Source of the DNA: Bondarzewia mesenterica
Taxonomy: Eukaryota > Basidiomycota > Agaricomycetes > Russulales > Bondarzewiaceae
NCBI GenBank assembly: GCA_004802705.1
Contig: SGPL01000020.1
Coordinates: forward strand, 61,970 to 125,969
DNA length: 64,000 nucleotides
Reading direction: 5' to 3'
In this document: positions 1 to 11,561 of the stretch, one piece after another
Layout of the letters: each line of letters opens with the position of its first letter
Position numbering within the stretch: position 1 is the first letter of the stretch
Program-made: the position numbers and the translations under genes
The notes under the pieces: generated by a model
What the model was told of the DNA's origin: nothing
Database searches by the model: none
The model's input: only the letters and a program-made list of their open reading frames with translations

Positions 1-347
1 AAGGTTTCCCAACAAAGTCTAGATGCTGAAGGTCATTCTTGGACAGAATTACACATAAAGGTGCAAATGGCAAACTCCACTTACAAGGTTTACGAGATTC
101 TTGCACGTACCTCCAATAATGCAGTCTTTTCACCTGAACCAAATCCAACCACAGCCCAGCTCTCTCCATCATTCACAGTCCACTCCAAGTCACGAAAGAC
201 ATGTCGCGCCCGATCAGGGTCACCAAACCGGTAAACATTGGCCTTGGGGATGTGGAGAATCCGGCTAGATTTTCCAACAGTTGAAAATCTTCTACAAGGA
301 CCAGTCTGCGTCGACGTCAGAATTCTTGAAACAATTTTAGGCGCCAT
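1..347 (-). CDS. ABC-type ATPase, first exon only (runs off the left edge)
   Basis: The ATG is at 347-345 and exon 1 runs to 111, ending in a GAG|GTACGT donor. The N-terminus is Arg/Ser/Thr-rich and could be a mitochondrial presequence. It is followed by a stretch typical of ABC nucleotide-binding domains, with a Walker A-like motif GFGSGEKT near residues 67-74. In the soluble, YDR061W-like ABC proteins of fungi such a domain lies close to the N-terminus. The next exon was not resolved with confidence: a CAG acceptor lies near 26, but the residues after it do not look conserved. The Walker B, signature and D-loop motifs must lie outside the window. It is transcribed in the same direction as the protease gene that ends 250 bp upstream of it. 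Confidence 0.7.
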
Positions 348-597
348 CCATGTAAGCAGCTGTAAGTAGTCTCTGCAAATATGTCAAGGCAAGTGAGGCT
401 TGAGCCTTGCCGACGGAAGTTAGAGAGCGACAAAGCTATAAGTGCTTGATGGTCGGGCGGCTCACTGAGGTACTACTACGTACAGCTACTGACTTCGGTC
501 ATTGCCGACCCTTCCGAATCATCTCCACCCATCTCCACCCGCACAGTTTTTTTTGTGTAAAAACCAACCCAATAAACAACAAGTGATAGGCGTTACA

Positions 598-3500
598 TTA
601 CAGCTTGAATCCGATGACAGCCTGCACCAGCCCATCCCTCATTTTCGTAATAGTTGCCCACTCGGGAAAGAATGCCAATGCCTCTTCCAGCGCCGGGATG
701 TGGGCACCAACACCGCTTGTAGAGACTCCTCCGGGAGGATTCGAAATTGTGGTCGCGCTACCTCTGAAGTCGCTCCCGAAGCCCGCGGCCCACATACCTT
801 GATATTCTGCCCAAGAACAAGTGATGCGACCTTCCACAGCTTCATTCCCGTCCCCACCTTCGCTCTCGCTCCACTCAACTTCGATCTGGAATGTACGTCC
901 CCATTTTCTGCTCCAGAGCCTCACCTCGCGTATATTGACACCCTTCGGCACATCATACTCATGCCATTCTTCTTTATTGCTCCCGTTTTCAAAGGAGCCA
1001 GGAGTGAGAAGCACACGATATCGCCTGATGTCTCGTCCATCGAGGTGTATTCCACAAGAGCGAGTGTTCGTCCCACGGATTAGAAAACGCGCAGACAAAG
1101 AGTCAAGCCTCGTTGCATTGAAATATATCCAAACCTCTTCTTGAGCTATGATCTTGTCCGGTATTCTCTCGTACTGTGGACGTGCGAGCTGTTGGCCATC
1201 ATCGGCCTGTTTGATCCTCAGCGGTGCATTGGAGATGAACGCTGGGGCTGGCATCAGGGACTGATCGAGCTCCCAAGAGCATGTCCGCTGCTTGTTGGGA
1301 TTGTCTTCACAGTGGACTTGCGCATCGCCGCCCCAGGACGATGGCAATGCTTCGACGACACGCTCGACATATCCTGGGACACCTCGCAATTCTGTTACAG
1401 CGCGCAGGGCATGCGGACTATGGGCATATGATTCACCGAAATGAGGGGCGTCGATGGAGGCGGAGATGTTTTGGAGTTCGACCCGATGGCCGAAGAATAT
1501 TTTGCATCGCGCATCATCTGTGTCGAACGGCCACATAAGCCATGAGTATGCTGTCGAGGCTATAAATATCACGAGCATGAAAATGGTGAGCATGCGATGC
1601 GTTTGATGTGCGAAAGGTGCCAGAGGAATGGATATCAAGACGGAGAGCAGAGATAACGGGGCGTACACTATACAGCATGGCATCAGTTTTGAATGAAACC
1701 GAGCGCATTAGGGTATGGTTTCACTGACCGATACCGACCCAACCTCCATCTACTACAGTCTGAGACATCGCTCCCACCCATAAAAAGGCAATCGTTCCCA
1801 ACAGAACCACAGGAACAGGTATGGATGCCAGGACCTCTAGAATCCACCAGAAGAACGCTCTGTCTTGCACACCCTCATCGATAGCCTCCTCTGACTTTGA
1901 ACTTGATTTATGAGGTCGGCGCCCAATGAGCGGCGTGCTCTCCGAAGTCTCGATCTCTCTTTCCTGGGTGTCCGTATTCGAAGAGTTATCCTCGTCCTCT
2001 TCAGGCAGTTGCTCGACATTACCCAAGGAACCTCCCTCTCCCGCAGGAGCGCTCCCAGCACGATCGCCTTCGTCATCTTCTAATCCTTCGGCTGCAGGCC
2101 TGCCGGTGCTCGCCTTAATCCCTACCTTTCTCACTCCCGACAAGCCTTCATAAGAGACAATAACGAAAGCCAACAAAGCAGAAGCATTCCATGCCCCTAC
2201 CCAATACACACCCGTAATGTTGGCACGCTGGGTGAGTATGGTAGCACCGACGAGAAGCGCCCAGGTGAACACATATATCTCAAAGAGCACAATTAGCTTT
2301 TGCCTCGAAGGTGAGATGGGGCGCATTCTTGCTGCCAGGGACAAGGGGATGACGATGGAGAGGTAAGAAAGCGAAAACATGGACAATGTCGTTGCAAGGT
2401 CATGCGCATAAATTGTCTAAGACCGCCGTTCAGTAAGTCGTGCCGAAAGGAGTGAAATAACTCACGTATGGGTTGAATTTGATATACCCTACCACTAGAC
2501 ATACTTGAGCACCTGTCATCGTCAAAAGCGCAAGTATGAAACGGCCATAGCCTCGAAGCCCGTCGGTCCATCGATTTCGCAGTTCAACTGCGCGTGCAAA
2601 GGCGAAGTGCGGGCGAGATTGCAGAAATGCTAATATGGCTGCGACCAGAATAGGACCTCCAAAAAGAAGAACAATGTGCCCAGCGAGGAGAAGGCGGAGT
2701 GGAAACGCGACTAAATATCTTGCGAAAACTGTTGAGAGATGATGAGTGTTTGTGTAATGCGATCAAGGCCGCATACATACGCTCAAAATATACGGCACCC
2801 CCCTTCTCATCAACACCAACGTTACGGTGTAAATCCCCCCTTTCTGCATTTAGCAACGCCCCGCCGGCTCCGTGAACAACCTCTATCATCGCCCAAAGCG
2901 CCTTGCGGGCGCCATCTCTGCCCATACCGCGCACGGTATCACCCGGCGTGTGATACCTCGACCTTCTGCGGTAAAATGCGACGTCTGCGCCTCGCATTCC
3001 ACCGCCTGGTCCCTTGTAGGCAGATGTCTGAGCACCATTTTCGCTGCGTCGTGACCCAGATTCTTCCTGAGGGTGAAAATGGCTTCTTGGTCCAGAATAG
3101 ACTGCATAGTCCGTTTCCGAGCGTACAATGCCTCGCGAGAAGGCATCGCCCGTTAGCGCATTCGCATGCGGATGGGGAACGTAAGCGAATGCCTTAAGCT
3201 CTGCTAAAGTTGTTGCGCGAAAAAGAAGGGGCCGCCTATAATACGGCGTAAATAGTGTAGTCAAGATGCGTTAATTCACGCAACATCGACATACCCGCCA
3301 GCGCCTGCACCTTCAAAATTCAAGAAAGTTGAAGTGAGGTTTGCCCAAGGATGTCCTAAGAAACTGGAGACAATAAATTTCGGGTCCCTCATGGTCAGAA
3401 GATCCCAGGGGCATATTTACGCATGTGCTCCATTCAACCCGTCCTCTTCGCCATTGTTGAGATTGAACACAGCGGTACGGAGAGGTCTGTGGGTTGCAAG

Positions 3501-4456
3501 GTATTGGACCATCTGGATGAGGGCCGACACGCTCATTCCATCGTCCGTCGCTCCGAATCCAGTCGACACAGAATCTAAGTGTGCGGAAAACAGTACAGCA
3601 TTCTCTATGTCACATGTAGCATACGAGTGTGAGTAGCATATGTGTTTATATGAAAAAGAGACTTACGCTCGCTCAATTCGGCGGAACCATGTATTTTGAT
3701 GAGGATATTGGTACCCTCGAAGTACGTTGCATGTGCACCATCGGTAAATGACACAGTTGTTTCTGTATCGTCATCGATAGTTACGTGGTCATGACCTTTA
3801 GCAATTTCTGAAACGCGGTTCAGTATATAAGACCGAACACGATCATTCTCGCGCGAGTTATATGGGTGCGGCCGAGCTGAAATCTAGTCAAATACCAATC
3901 AGTCGATGACCAGAACAATCGGAGAGGAAAGCAACCGAAACGCTTCATTCGCAGAGTGGAAGCTAAATCAAGCACGCAGGCAGCAAGCCTGGGCGAGAGT
4001 CACATGTGCAAATCGGTACTATGGGTCCCGCAAAAAGTCGTAATGGAAATTCTGTCGCATCTGATACAACCTTCGTTGCATTATCCGATCTCGACTACCA
4101 GACGTCAGTGCAACCTATAGAACGCAGATGTTCACTCATATGTTAAGGCTATGGGACCCCTTACCCTCTAAGCAAAGTAACTTGGAACACATCGCCAAAG
4201 AAAGTCCAAGTGGAAGCAGATCCCCAGAGGCTCGTGTATGAGCGCTATAAACTCCACTTACTAGATGCAAATCCTTGTAGGTTTGTTCAAAATTTACACC
4301 ACGACCATGTAGATAGTCGACACTTGGCACGGATGGAAGCTGGTCGGTTATGTAGAGCGAGATAAAAATTGCGGCATAAAGCAGCACAAGAAGACTTGTT
4401 GTCGAGGCAGCTCGAAAACAGAAGATGGCATTGAATACGGGACTTGACGCAGTCAT
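598..4456 (-). CDS. Vacuolar membrane protease, peptidase family M28 (PFF1/FXNA-like)
   Basis: Eight exons (4456-4262, 3883-3667, 3604-3421, 3363-3295, 3235-2781, 2728-2466, 2416-1729, 1667-598) join in frame to 1046 residues, the usual size of this family. After an N-terminal membrane anchor comes the family hallmark HPYNSREND. The zinc peptidase domain then shows all expected residues: H146 in AHLDS, D158 in TDDG, catalytic E190 and ligand E191 in NNGEEDG, D264 in SETD, and H317 in RYHT. The C-terminal half holds several hydrophobic segments, expected for the multi-span vacuolar membrane region, interrupted by an acidic Ser-rich loop. About 28 residues (271-299) lie between SETDYAVY and the [11 protein letters not shown] segment, where relatives have a shorter loop. 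Intron 1 is long (378 nt). Family members are predicted to cleave peptides on the luminal side of the vacuole; the exact substrate is unknown. Confidence 0.93.
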
Positions 4457-4788
4457 CGAGGTGTGTCGAGATAATGGGCAAGAGCATTGAGCAAGCCGCT
4501 CACGGCCTGTGACATAATTTACTGTATGACCGGCCCTAACTCGAATAAATAGTGATACTTGGTAAAACGCGCATTTGTTCTGAGGTAGCACGAAATACGA
4601 AGGAAGTTGAAGGAAACAACCTGCCATTGGAAGACTAGTATTTTGAACAAACGTAAAATCTCAGCATAATGACTACGAATTGACCGTGTGTGATCGTGCG
4701 CACGAATCGCGCTGCAAAAAGGATACAAAGAAGGAGAAAGACGGGGCAAGTAAACGAAAGTCATATGAAGTCAGTGGATCAAACTCAT
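4457..4788. other. Intergenic spacer (332 bp)
   Basis: It lies between the stop of the ubiquitin-like-domain gene and the start of the protease gene, both on the minus strand, so it must hold the terminator of one and the promoter of the other. No TATA box or repeat stands out. Open frames here lack conserved features. Confidence 0.5.
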
Positions 4789-6539
4789 TTACTGCTCTCC
4801 GTCCAGCTTGATGATAAACATGCTTCCGTCGTAAGCACCTGCTTTGGTCATGGTGTCTTCATTTGAGCACTCCATCATCAACTCCATTTCATCCTCAGAT
4901 TCATCTGCCTCTTGTAGGACGAGACGGGCCCTTCGAGAGATGAGTTAAGGGTTGGCATCCAATCAACGCCATGCGACCAGAACAGCGTAAAGGGGCAATG
5001 CGCACCTTTCGTAGTCGAGCTTGAAAGCGTTACATGCACTTATCAAAACACGCTCAACGACATGCCTGCCCTTGATTTTGAACTTGTTCTCCTGCCCGGT
5101 CGGTGGATGGGCTATCGTGATTAGGATCTTGTCGTCCAATTGAGATGGCATTTGAACGTGGCCCTGCGTCTTGTCGGCAGACAAAACGGGACTTTGCTTG
5201 AGCAATTGAGGTTTGAACTTCGGCTTAGCAGTTGACGGAGCTGGTGCAAGCAAGCATACAGTGAGTCAACAAGGGTGCATTAGCATAGCATGAGGAATCT
5301 TTATACCGTCTGACTCCCCTTGACTGGCTACAGACTGAGAAGTCCACTTAGACGGCGAAATTTGCTTGGGAGAAGCAATATCGGGACGGTCTGCAGATGT
5401 TGCATGTCAACTCTTGCGGACAGTCGAGCACTGGAACCGGACGTACAGATCTGCTTCTGCACAGGACTCGCCTTTGCACGCTCAAACAGGTCCTCATCGC
5501 GGTGAAGAGCCTTAGGTGCCTGACGGGAAGGTACGGCCGCACGGGGAGACGTGACCATCTCGTATGTGTCTGTACTACCTCCAGCCTTATTCTCGTCCGC
5601 AGAGTCCGCTCCAGTATCAGGAGAAGTGGCAAGCATTTTGTATGAAGCGGTCTTGCCCTTAGGAGAGAACATGTCGTTGACGTCGTTTCTCGGGAAAAGT
5701 GGGCTCAAAGCTGAGGCCGGAGGACGTGATACACGCTTCTTCGTGCTGGCAGGAGTGCCACCATAGGTAGACTGGACAGACATACGGGCCGAAGCAGGCC
5801 TGTTAATTAAAGGAGAAGTAGCAATGAAGATGTTCTCCTTGGCATCGTCCTCTTCGTCATCCGATAATATTTGGTTGCGCGCACGACCCTTGCCCTTCAG
5901 AGGAGATATTGGTTGCTCCTCGTAATCTTCTTCGTCTAAGTAATCACGGACAGGGGCATTCTCGGATCTGCTATCTGGCACGTCGAATTGGCCTTCGACA
6001 GGTGGGTGAGACGAAGAGTCTCCCCGTCGAATGTGCGCCAGACTTGAAGGCCCCGCAGATACGCCCAGAGATGTATTAATATTAACGCTTTCAGGTTTCG
6101 CAGTGCTGGCGCGGGCTACAGCAGGGACGGTCGTTTTCTCGTCTAGAAGGGTGATAAGTAATCATCAGACATCCGTTGATTGGAGCCTCACCAATGCCAT
6201 CGACCAGGCCTTGATTCTGGACACTGATAGCAACAGTCCCAACACAATATTTCACCTGATTCCAAGCACTGCTGTGAATGTAGATGGGAGTGCCTTGACA
6301 TATGTCGAGATCGTCGGTCTCAAGAACTAATGCGCCTTGGGCGACAGAGAAGACATCGCGAGCAAGTCTCTCCAGTTTCTATATGATGTGTTAATGGATA
6401 CCGTGATTGACATTGCTGTTGTGCTTACAGCAAAAGATTCCGGGACCTCGACGAGCACCTTCTTCCCGCCGCAGTTTAATATGAGGACTTGCCCAGAAAC
6501 GGCATCCTGGCCGCGTTGAGTGACTGATTTAACAAGCAT
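4789..6539 (-). CDS. Unknown 484-aa protein with Ser/acidic-rich middle and ubiquitin-like C-terminus
   Basis: Six exons (6539-6429, 6378-6192, 6142-5447, 5390-5307, 5240-5006, 4930-4789) join in frame. Residues 1-100 form a compact hydrophobic/charged domain beginning MLVKSVTQRGQ. Residues 110-355 are low-complexity, with acidic patches (DEEDYEEQ, SDDEEDDAKE) and many SP/TP pairs, suggesting a disordered phosphorylated linker. Residues 396-484 read like a beta-grasp fold: strand KILITIAHP, strand KFKIKG, a helix starting VVERVL, then a tail with NEDTMTKAGAYDGS and FIIKL that resembles the end of SUMO-like and Rad60-type domains. That assignment is my inference from the pattern. There is no C-terminal GG, so it would be a built-in ubiquitin-like domain rather than a conjugated modifier. 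Function unknown; a nuclear role is plausible. The gene model itself is well supported by splice phases. Confidence 0.8.
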
Positions 6540-6974
6540 TTCGTATCAGTCGTCACTGGGATAGTCGTTATGCGCGCGAAGAAAGAGGTTTAGTCTGGGA
6601 CGTCGTTGTTCGAGAGTGAGAATTGCAAAGGTGACTCCTGCAGTGTCATGTTGACACGTACCGTCACGGGAGCCTGCCATAAACACGTGCCGTAGACGCG
6701 CTTCAATGTTGCGATGCCACTTGGATTCCACCACGCTGAAGTTCACGCTTGGGCCCACCCAAAGATGATAGTCTGCAATGATGCCACTGGAAATACTACA
6801 GAAAAAGTTACTTCTCCATCTTTCATACTTCCTTGTCGACGGGAGTTTCACTTCAACAGATCGGTACGCGGGTAAGTATGCACATGTTGAGCATCAGACT
6901 TGCCAGAACATTGCCAAGGTAATGGAAAGAAAATGACGTGATTGCAGAGTTTACAAAGTACAACATGGCGAATG
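6540..6974. other. Intergenic spacer (435 bp)
   Basis: This is the region upstream of the ubiquitin-like-domain gene and downstream of the F-box gene. A minus-strand frame stays open from 6851 to 6546 but shows no recognisable domain and is probably chance or 5' leader sequence. No repeat or RNA gene seen. Confidence 0.45.
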
Positions 6975-9098
6975 TTATTCGTAGCACAAGATGAAAATTT
7001 TCTCTTCTTTTACCGATAGGATAACTGCTCCCTGGCTCTGGTCAATATTCACCGTCTCCACCGTCTCCAGATTCAAGTCCTCTGGAATCTCGAGTGTCCG
7101 GACTTCACCTTCCATTGGCCAGGGCTGACCCTCAAAGTTGTCGAGGTGAATAACTTCGCCTCCCTCCTCTAAACGTACGCTGGGGAATGACACGAACCGC
7201 AGGCGCTTTTCAGACGGCAGCGGCTCCTCTCCTTCCTGCACCTCCGTGGGGCTGTCCACATGCTCAATCCACACTGCATGCCCAAAGTCGACCGCAAGTA
7301 ACGGTCGGGGATGCTGGATCGGTCGGCCTCCCTCCTCCATCTCATCGAACACTTCATCGATTACGCACACTACCTCGAAAGGTATGCTGACATACCACAT
7401 TCGCATTAGCGGGTCTTCCTCTTCCTCGGCTCTAAGTGGTACGCGGAAGTAGTGCTGTGAGAGAACGTATTTCGTTTCGTGTGTCACCGGGTGGTGGTGC
7501 GCCAGGAGTACTACAGCGCAGCTTAAGCCCGGCACCGATGCCATCGTAGGCCACCATTGCCGCACGAAGTGCGCACTTTCGGGATACCAATTCGGGAATA
7601 AGAACGGATTCGGTGGGTTGGGGCCGTTTTCGTTAGCAGTCCCAGCCGCGAGTGCAATCGCTGCAGCAGCGACTTCAGGCACGAGATGCTGTATCAGCTG
7701 CTGGGTCTGCTGAACATCTGTTATTGGGATCGGGATGTTGAAGTGCATGACGCCTGGGAAATGGTTTTGGGAAATTAGATTTTCTGACTCTGGTGGAAGA
7801 GTTGGGAAGACGAATCTGCGGGATGCGACCCGCGCAGGCTTGAGCACACCATGCAAGGTTGGTGCGAAGGTGGGAAGGGAAGATGAGGGGGTGACACATT
7901 GACGCAAGAGCGAGAGTGGGTAAAAATGTTGACATGCCCCGTCTGTCTCTTCCGAGTGAATCACAATTTGGTCACGATATAGTATACAGGACCAGTTGGA
8001 CGATGCGACCTGGACGTCCCCTTAGCGCAATTTGACCAAGAGGAGAAAGGAACTTACGCAAGGAATTGTTGTGTCAACGAAAATATATTCGTCGTTGTCC
8101 CAATCCAAAAGGACGTACAAGCCTATCGTGTTGGTACTGACTATCCATACAAATCCCGAGAGCAACCGTGCTGAGGGATCAAGCAGAAAGACGTTCATCA
8201 CGAGCCCAGACATCTTGAATGACTTGATGTGGGAGAACGCCGGCGTTGGAGGTGAGATAGGCGGATGCCCGTCAGTGCCACTATCTTCTGACCCATATTC
8301 AGGAAAGTAAATCTGCATGAGCTCGAACTCCATGAGTTTGTCATCTTGCCTGCACGATACAAGAATGAGTCAAGAGGACGAAGTAACGCTGAATGCACTC
8401 ACACTCCACCAATTATCTTAGCCATTGTGAAGAAGACTGTTCTGCGCTCGAACTCAACCCGACATTTCCATAGTTCCCAGCGCTCTTCAGGGCTCCACTC
8501 CGCGACACCTATGTCCTCCTGCACATCCCAGCAAACGACCTTGCCGCTTTTAGTGGCGCACAGCGTGTAGTTTGGAGTGATGGGCGAAAGCCAGTCAATT
8601 TCCTCCTCTGGCGGCGTGCCAACGACCTTATACCAGCTCTTCGCGGAGATGTCTTTCTTCAGTGAATCTGTGGGAGACGATACGTTGCGCTTGAAAGGAG
8701 TATCAAACGGCGAAGAGGTAGAGGGTCGAGGTGTGCGAGTGAGCCAGCCGTGCTCGAGTTTAGCCGCCTTGTTAACGGAATCCACGAGATGCTCAAATGA
8801 TATGTCAGAGAAGCGTTGGAATCCATTGAATGGCAAGGCACGACATCTCCGTAGTAATGTAAGGGCAAGGTGTCGGTAGACGGGTCGAGTGAAGATGGAT
8901 CGGCGAAGTGACTTGCACGTCTACATAATTATGTCAGACCATCTTCATGATCAGTTTCATCGAGGTAAATGAATGACAAACAAGCTGTAAAGCTCGAACT
9001 TCGGCAAGATTGAGATGTTGTACGATGATAAATAGCAAGTCGTACGGCAAGGACTGAAGACCGAGGCCGCGTCTCGAGATTGCACTCAGCGGGGCCAT
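6975..9098 (-). CDS. F-box protein
   Basis: Four exons (9098-8982, 8920-8403, 8349-8058, 8009-6975) join in frame to 653 residues. The N-terminus carries a typical F-box: LGLQSLPYDLLFIIVQHL, then LAEVRALQL across intron 1 into TCKSLRRSIF (about residues 13-50). F-box proteins bind SKP1 and recruit substrates to SCF ubiquitin ligases. The remaining 600 residues show no WD40 or leucine-rich repeats. They look like the beta-rich, Trp-containing substrate regions of the many lineage-specific F-box proteins of Agaricomycetes. Stretches such as GKVVCWDVQ recall isolated WD-like strands but do not form repeats. A loose TATA-like run (TTTTATAAG) lies about 260 bp upstream. The target is unknown. Confidence 0.87.
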
Positions 9099-10484
9099 AA
9101 TTTTGTATAGAACAATCCTTCGGTCATTCGTTCAGAAATTATTGGGCGAGGATGTTGATCAGGAAGAGCACGATGAGATTGTGGTCTGTCAGATGATCAG
9201 CACTGAAGTATCTCAGTGTAAACGGTAAACTTACTGTACAGGGACTTAAGGAAGCTGTCAGATATGAGATTCGTCGGAAAAAAGTAAGCGAAAGTGAACG
9301 GTAGATGTATCAACGTCTGAGAGTACGCTATTGAAGGCACTGTAGCAGACTGTAGCTTATAAAAAGCGACTCTGATCAGTTTTGGACCGTCACCAGCCGT
9401 CACCGCGTCACCCCTTGTACAGGTACTTGGACCAGTGCCGCAAAGCCGCTTGGTAAGCAGCACATCACAATAATTGCCGCAGCCCAGTGGCACTTCCTCC
9501 AACACAAGTACTCTCACACTTTCCCAATTATTGTCTCCATGCAACGTCGCCACAGCTTTGCATGCGATACCATGCTAAGTTCTGCTGATGAGTCTCATGA
9601 CCGATTAATCATCGAATTTTCCCAGAAACTCGTCTTAAGTTCCCCAGAATATAAGTATATCAATCCTCATCTCTCACGCGGCGCACCATCTCACGCCCAA
9701 CGGCACAGAGTACAGCACCCACAGTATACCACCGTCTCACACAAGACGATGTGGACGATTTCTGATTTTTTCCCCCCAATATGGAACCAGGCGCTTTTGT
9801 TCGCAGAGCTCACATATAAGATTGTTAGTGCATACGGGCGGGAACCCTGCGCCTGAGAAACCGTTTTCTCTCCTTGGCGAACGACGTCCTAGTTTCTACA
9901 AGGAAGAAATTGGCCCACGAGACGGACACTGAGGGACAATGGGCCTCGCATGAGTAGGTCTCGGTGGCCCTGTGACCAGTAAGTAATCACAGTAACTTGC
10001 GTAGCTGGCCAAATATACTCCGTTATCCGTTATTTGCCTCGGGACGAGGTACCACGTGGTTTCATCCTCGCGGTGTTGATCAATTCTTGGTCTCCTTCTC
10101 TTAAAGAACTTCTCACCTGCCGCATCTGCAACTCTTAGCACTTCCATGACAAAACCAGGAGCAGACTTTTTCACGACCTTGACCATGTGCAGCTCATCTT
10201 GTAAGTACATATTATGCGTACGCTTTGTGCGAATCAGGATTCAGTCTCACTTCGAGAATTGCTCTACAGAACAATCGCGCTGCTCTTCCTGCTCAGCTGC
10301 TTCGCATGCTTTTCGAACTGATGGCCTTCGACATCGACACCTGACTGGTCATATCTACCTTCTTTAATCGTTTGGCGTGCTTCCAAGGTTCTAGTGACTG
10401 TTCCATTCATCGAGCCGCGCCTACATAAACGGCATAGAATCCGCTCGACTTCTCATCCTTGTCTCCTCCTCTTCAACCAGAACC
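9099..10484. other. Gene-poor interval (1.4 kb) with two weak candidates
   Basis: No convincing gene was found. A plus-strand frame at 9749 begins like a short-chain dehydrogenase and then stops (separate entry). A minus-strand frame, 10210-9896, could encode 104 residues of basic composition with no recognised domain; I rate it below 0.2. Close to the right end, ACATAAAC near 10426 is a possible weak TATA element for the gene starting at 10485. Confidence 0.4.
9749..9856 (+). pseudogene. Possible leader remnant of a short-chain dehydrogenase
   Basis: The frame opens with MWTISDFFPP, very close to the N-terminus common in Agaricomycete short-chain dehydrogenases, where a Rossmann fold with a TGxxxGIG motif follows. 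Here the frame continues for 25 unrelated residues and stops. No TGxxxGIG, NNAG or YxxxK motif could be found in the next 600 bp on this strand. A TATA-like run (TATAAGTATA) lies about 100 bp upstream. I read this as a possible promoter plus first codons left after loss of the body of the gene, but ten residues could be coincidence. Confidence 0.2.
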
Positions 10485-11102
10485 ATGCTCTCCGTTGCTC
10501 AACTCTTTTCTCTGTCTGCTCTCTTTGCCTTGACAGCCGCTCAAACCCACACAGGAACTTGTCAGATCCGATCTCCAATTTCTCAGATATGCCTGTGATT
10601 TACTTCTGTTATGATCCAGTATTCACTTTTTCCCCCGGCCTTGGCGCATGCGGGTTCACGAATACGAGCGGTCAATCGGTTGCTTCTGTTTCTCAAACAT
10701 TCTTCAATGCATTCCCGTAGGTCCATCTATGAATGACGGTGCTTGCAAATAACCAAGACAATGTACCTTGCAGTGGCGCTACTGAGAATCCCAACGAGTA
10801 AGACTTCCGGAAACGCAACGTTGCTTGCGACTCTAGTTGACTCCTCATTCGAAGCAATCCGATCTGCACGCACAACCTGACTGTTACTTGTGCGTAGCTC
10901 GTCTTCCGTCTCTTCCACCTGACTTTGCTTTTCTTGACCTATGTGATCCGACTTAGTCAATGGAACCACCGTCACCGCGCAAATCGTCGACCTCTGCCTG
11001 ACCTGTCCTGAATTCAACATTGGTCTCTCCCCCAGTGCTTTCACGCAGTTCGCTCCCATTTCTGATGGAATTGTCAACAATGTCACGTGGATGGTGGATT
11101 GA
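10485..11102 (+). CDS. Small secreted RlpA-like double-psi beta-barrel protein
   Basis: Five exons (10485-10560, 10620-10716, 10774-10797, 10855-10889, 10957-11102) join in frame to 125 residues. The first 19-20 residues are a clear signal peptide (MLSVAQLFSLSALFALTAAQ). The mature protein follows the expansin-like/barwin-like pattern: FSPGLGACGF, then a Ser/Thr region, PICTHNLTVT, and the signature IVDLCLTC, with the Asp conserved in this fold, followed by LSPSAF and a closing VTWMVD. Such single-domain proteins are abundant in basidiomycetes. They are thought to act in the cell wall or at host and substrate surfaces, but their activity is mostly undefined. Exon 3 is only 24 nt. The exact first acceptor (10619) is chosen by analogy; another at about 10585 would also stay open. 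Confidence 0.85.
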
Positions 11103-11561
11103 CCTAATGGGCCTTGGCGCGGGGTCGATTAGTCCTCGATTGCACCGAAGTACACAGTAGGGGATTTACTATATCTTTGGACTGCCTTGATTAGGACCTT
11201 GCTATGTTTTGTATCACACAGTCATGCTCGTTCAACATCAATTTCAGGTGTCGACTTTTCATGGTGACTTTCTGTGTTCCTTTGATTCGTCTCCTGAAAA
11301 TGTCCTGCGATCAATTTGATGGTCAAAACTGAACTCAAGTTGCGAGGTACACATGGCCAAGATGAGAAAGATGGTCATAGGAATCTTCGGATCCAGCTTC
11401 AATCATGAGCGGCTGAGACGTGCCGTCCATATTAACACCATCTGTACTTATATAAGTATATATGTACGTGCGTCAAAATAAGATATGACGGATTTTGCTA
11501 CTGTTAACCACAAGTCCTTCAGCAATTGAAACATTACCCAATGTCCCGCTTACCTCTCCCA
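11103..11561. other. Intergenic spacer (459 bp), convergent genes
   Basis: It lies between the 3' ends of the double-psi-barrel gene (+) and CBP3 (-). An AT-rich run with TATATAAGTATATATG around 11448-11464 is the only notable sequence. No gene seen. Confidence 0.5.

Noticed and set aside
502..1083. Plus-strand 193-codon open frame
   Set aside because: It lies antisense to the last exon of the M28 protease, whose reading is conserved; the plus frame has no recognisable feature.
6546..6851. Minus-strand 101-codon frame upstream of the ubiquitin-like-domain gene
   Set aside because: No family resemblance and no splice connection found; probably leader or chance.
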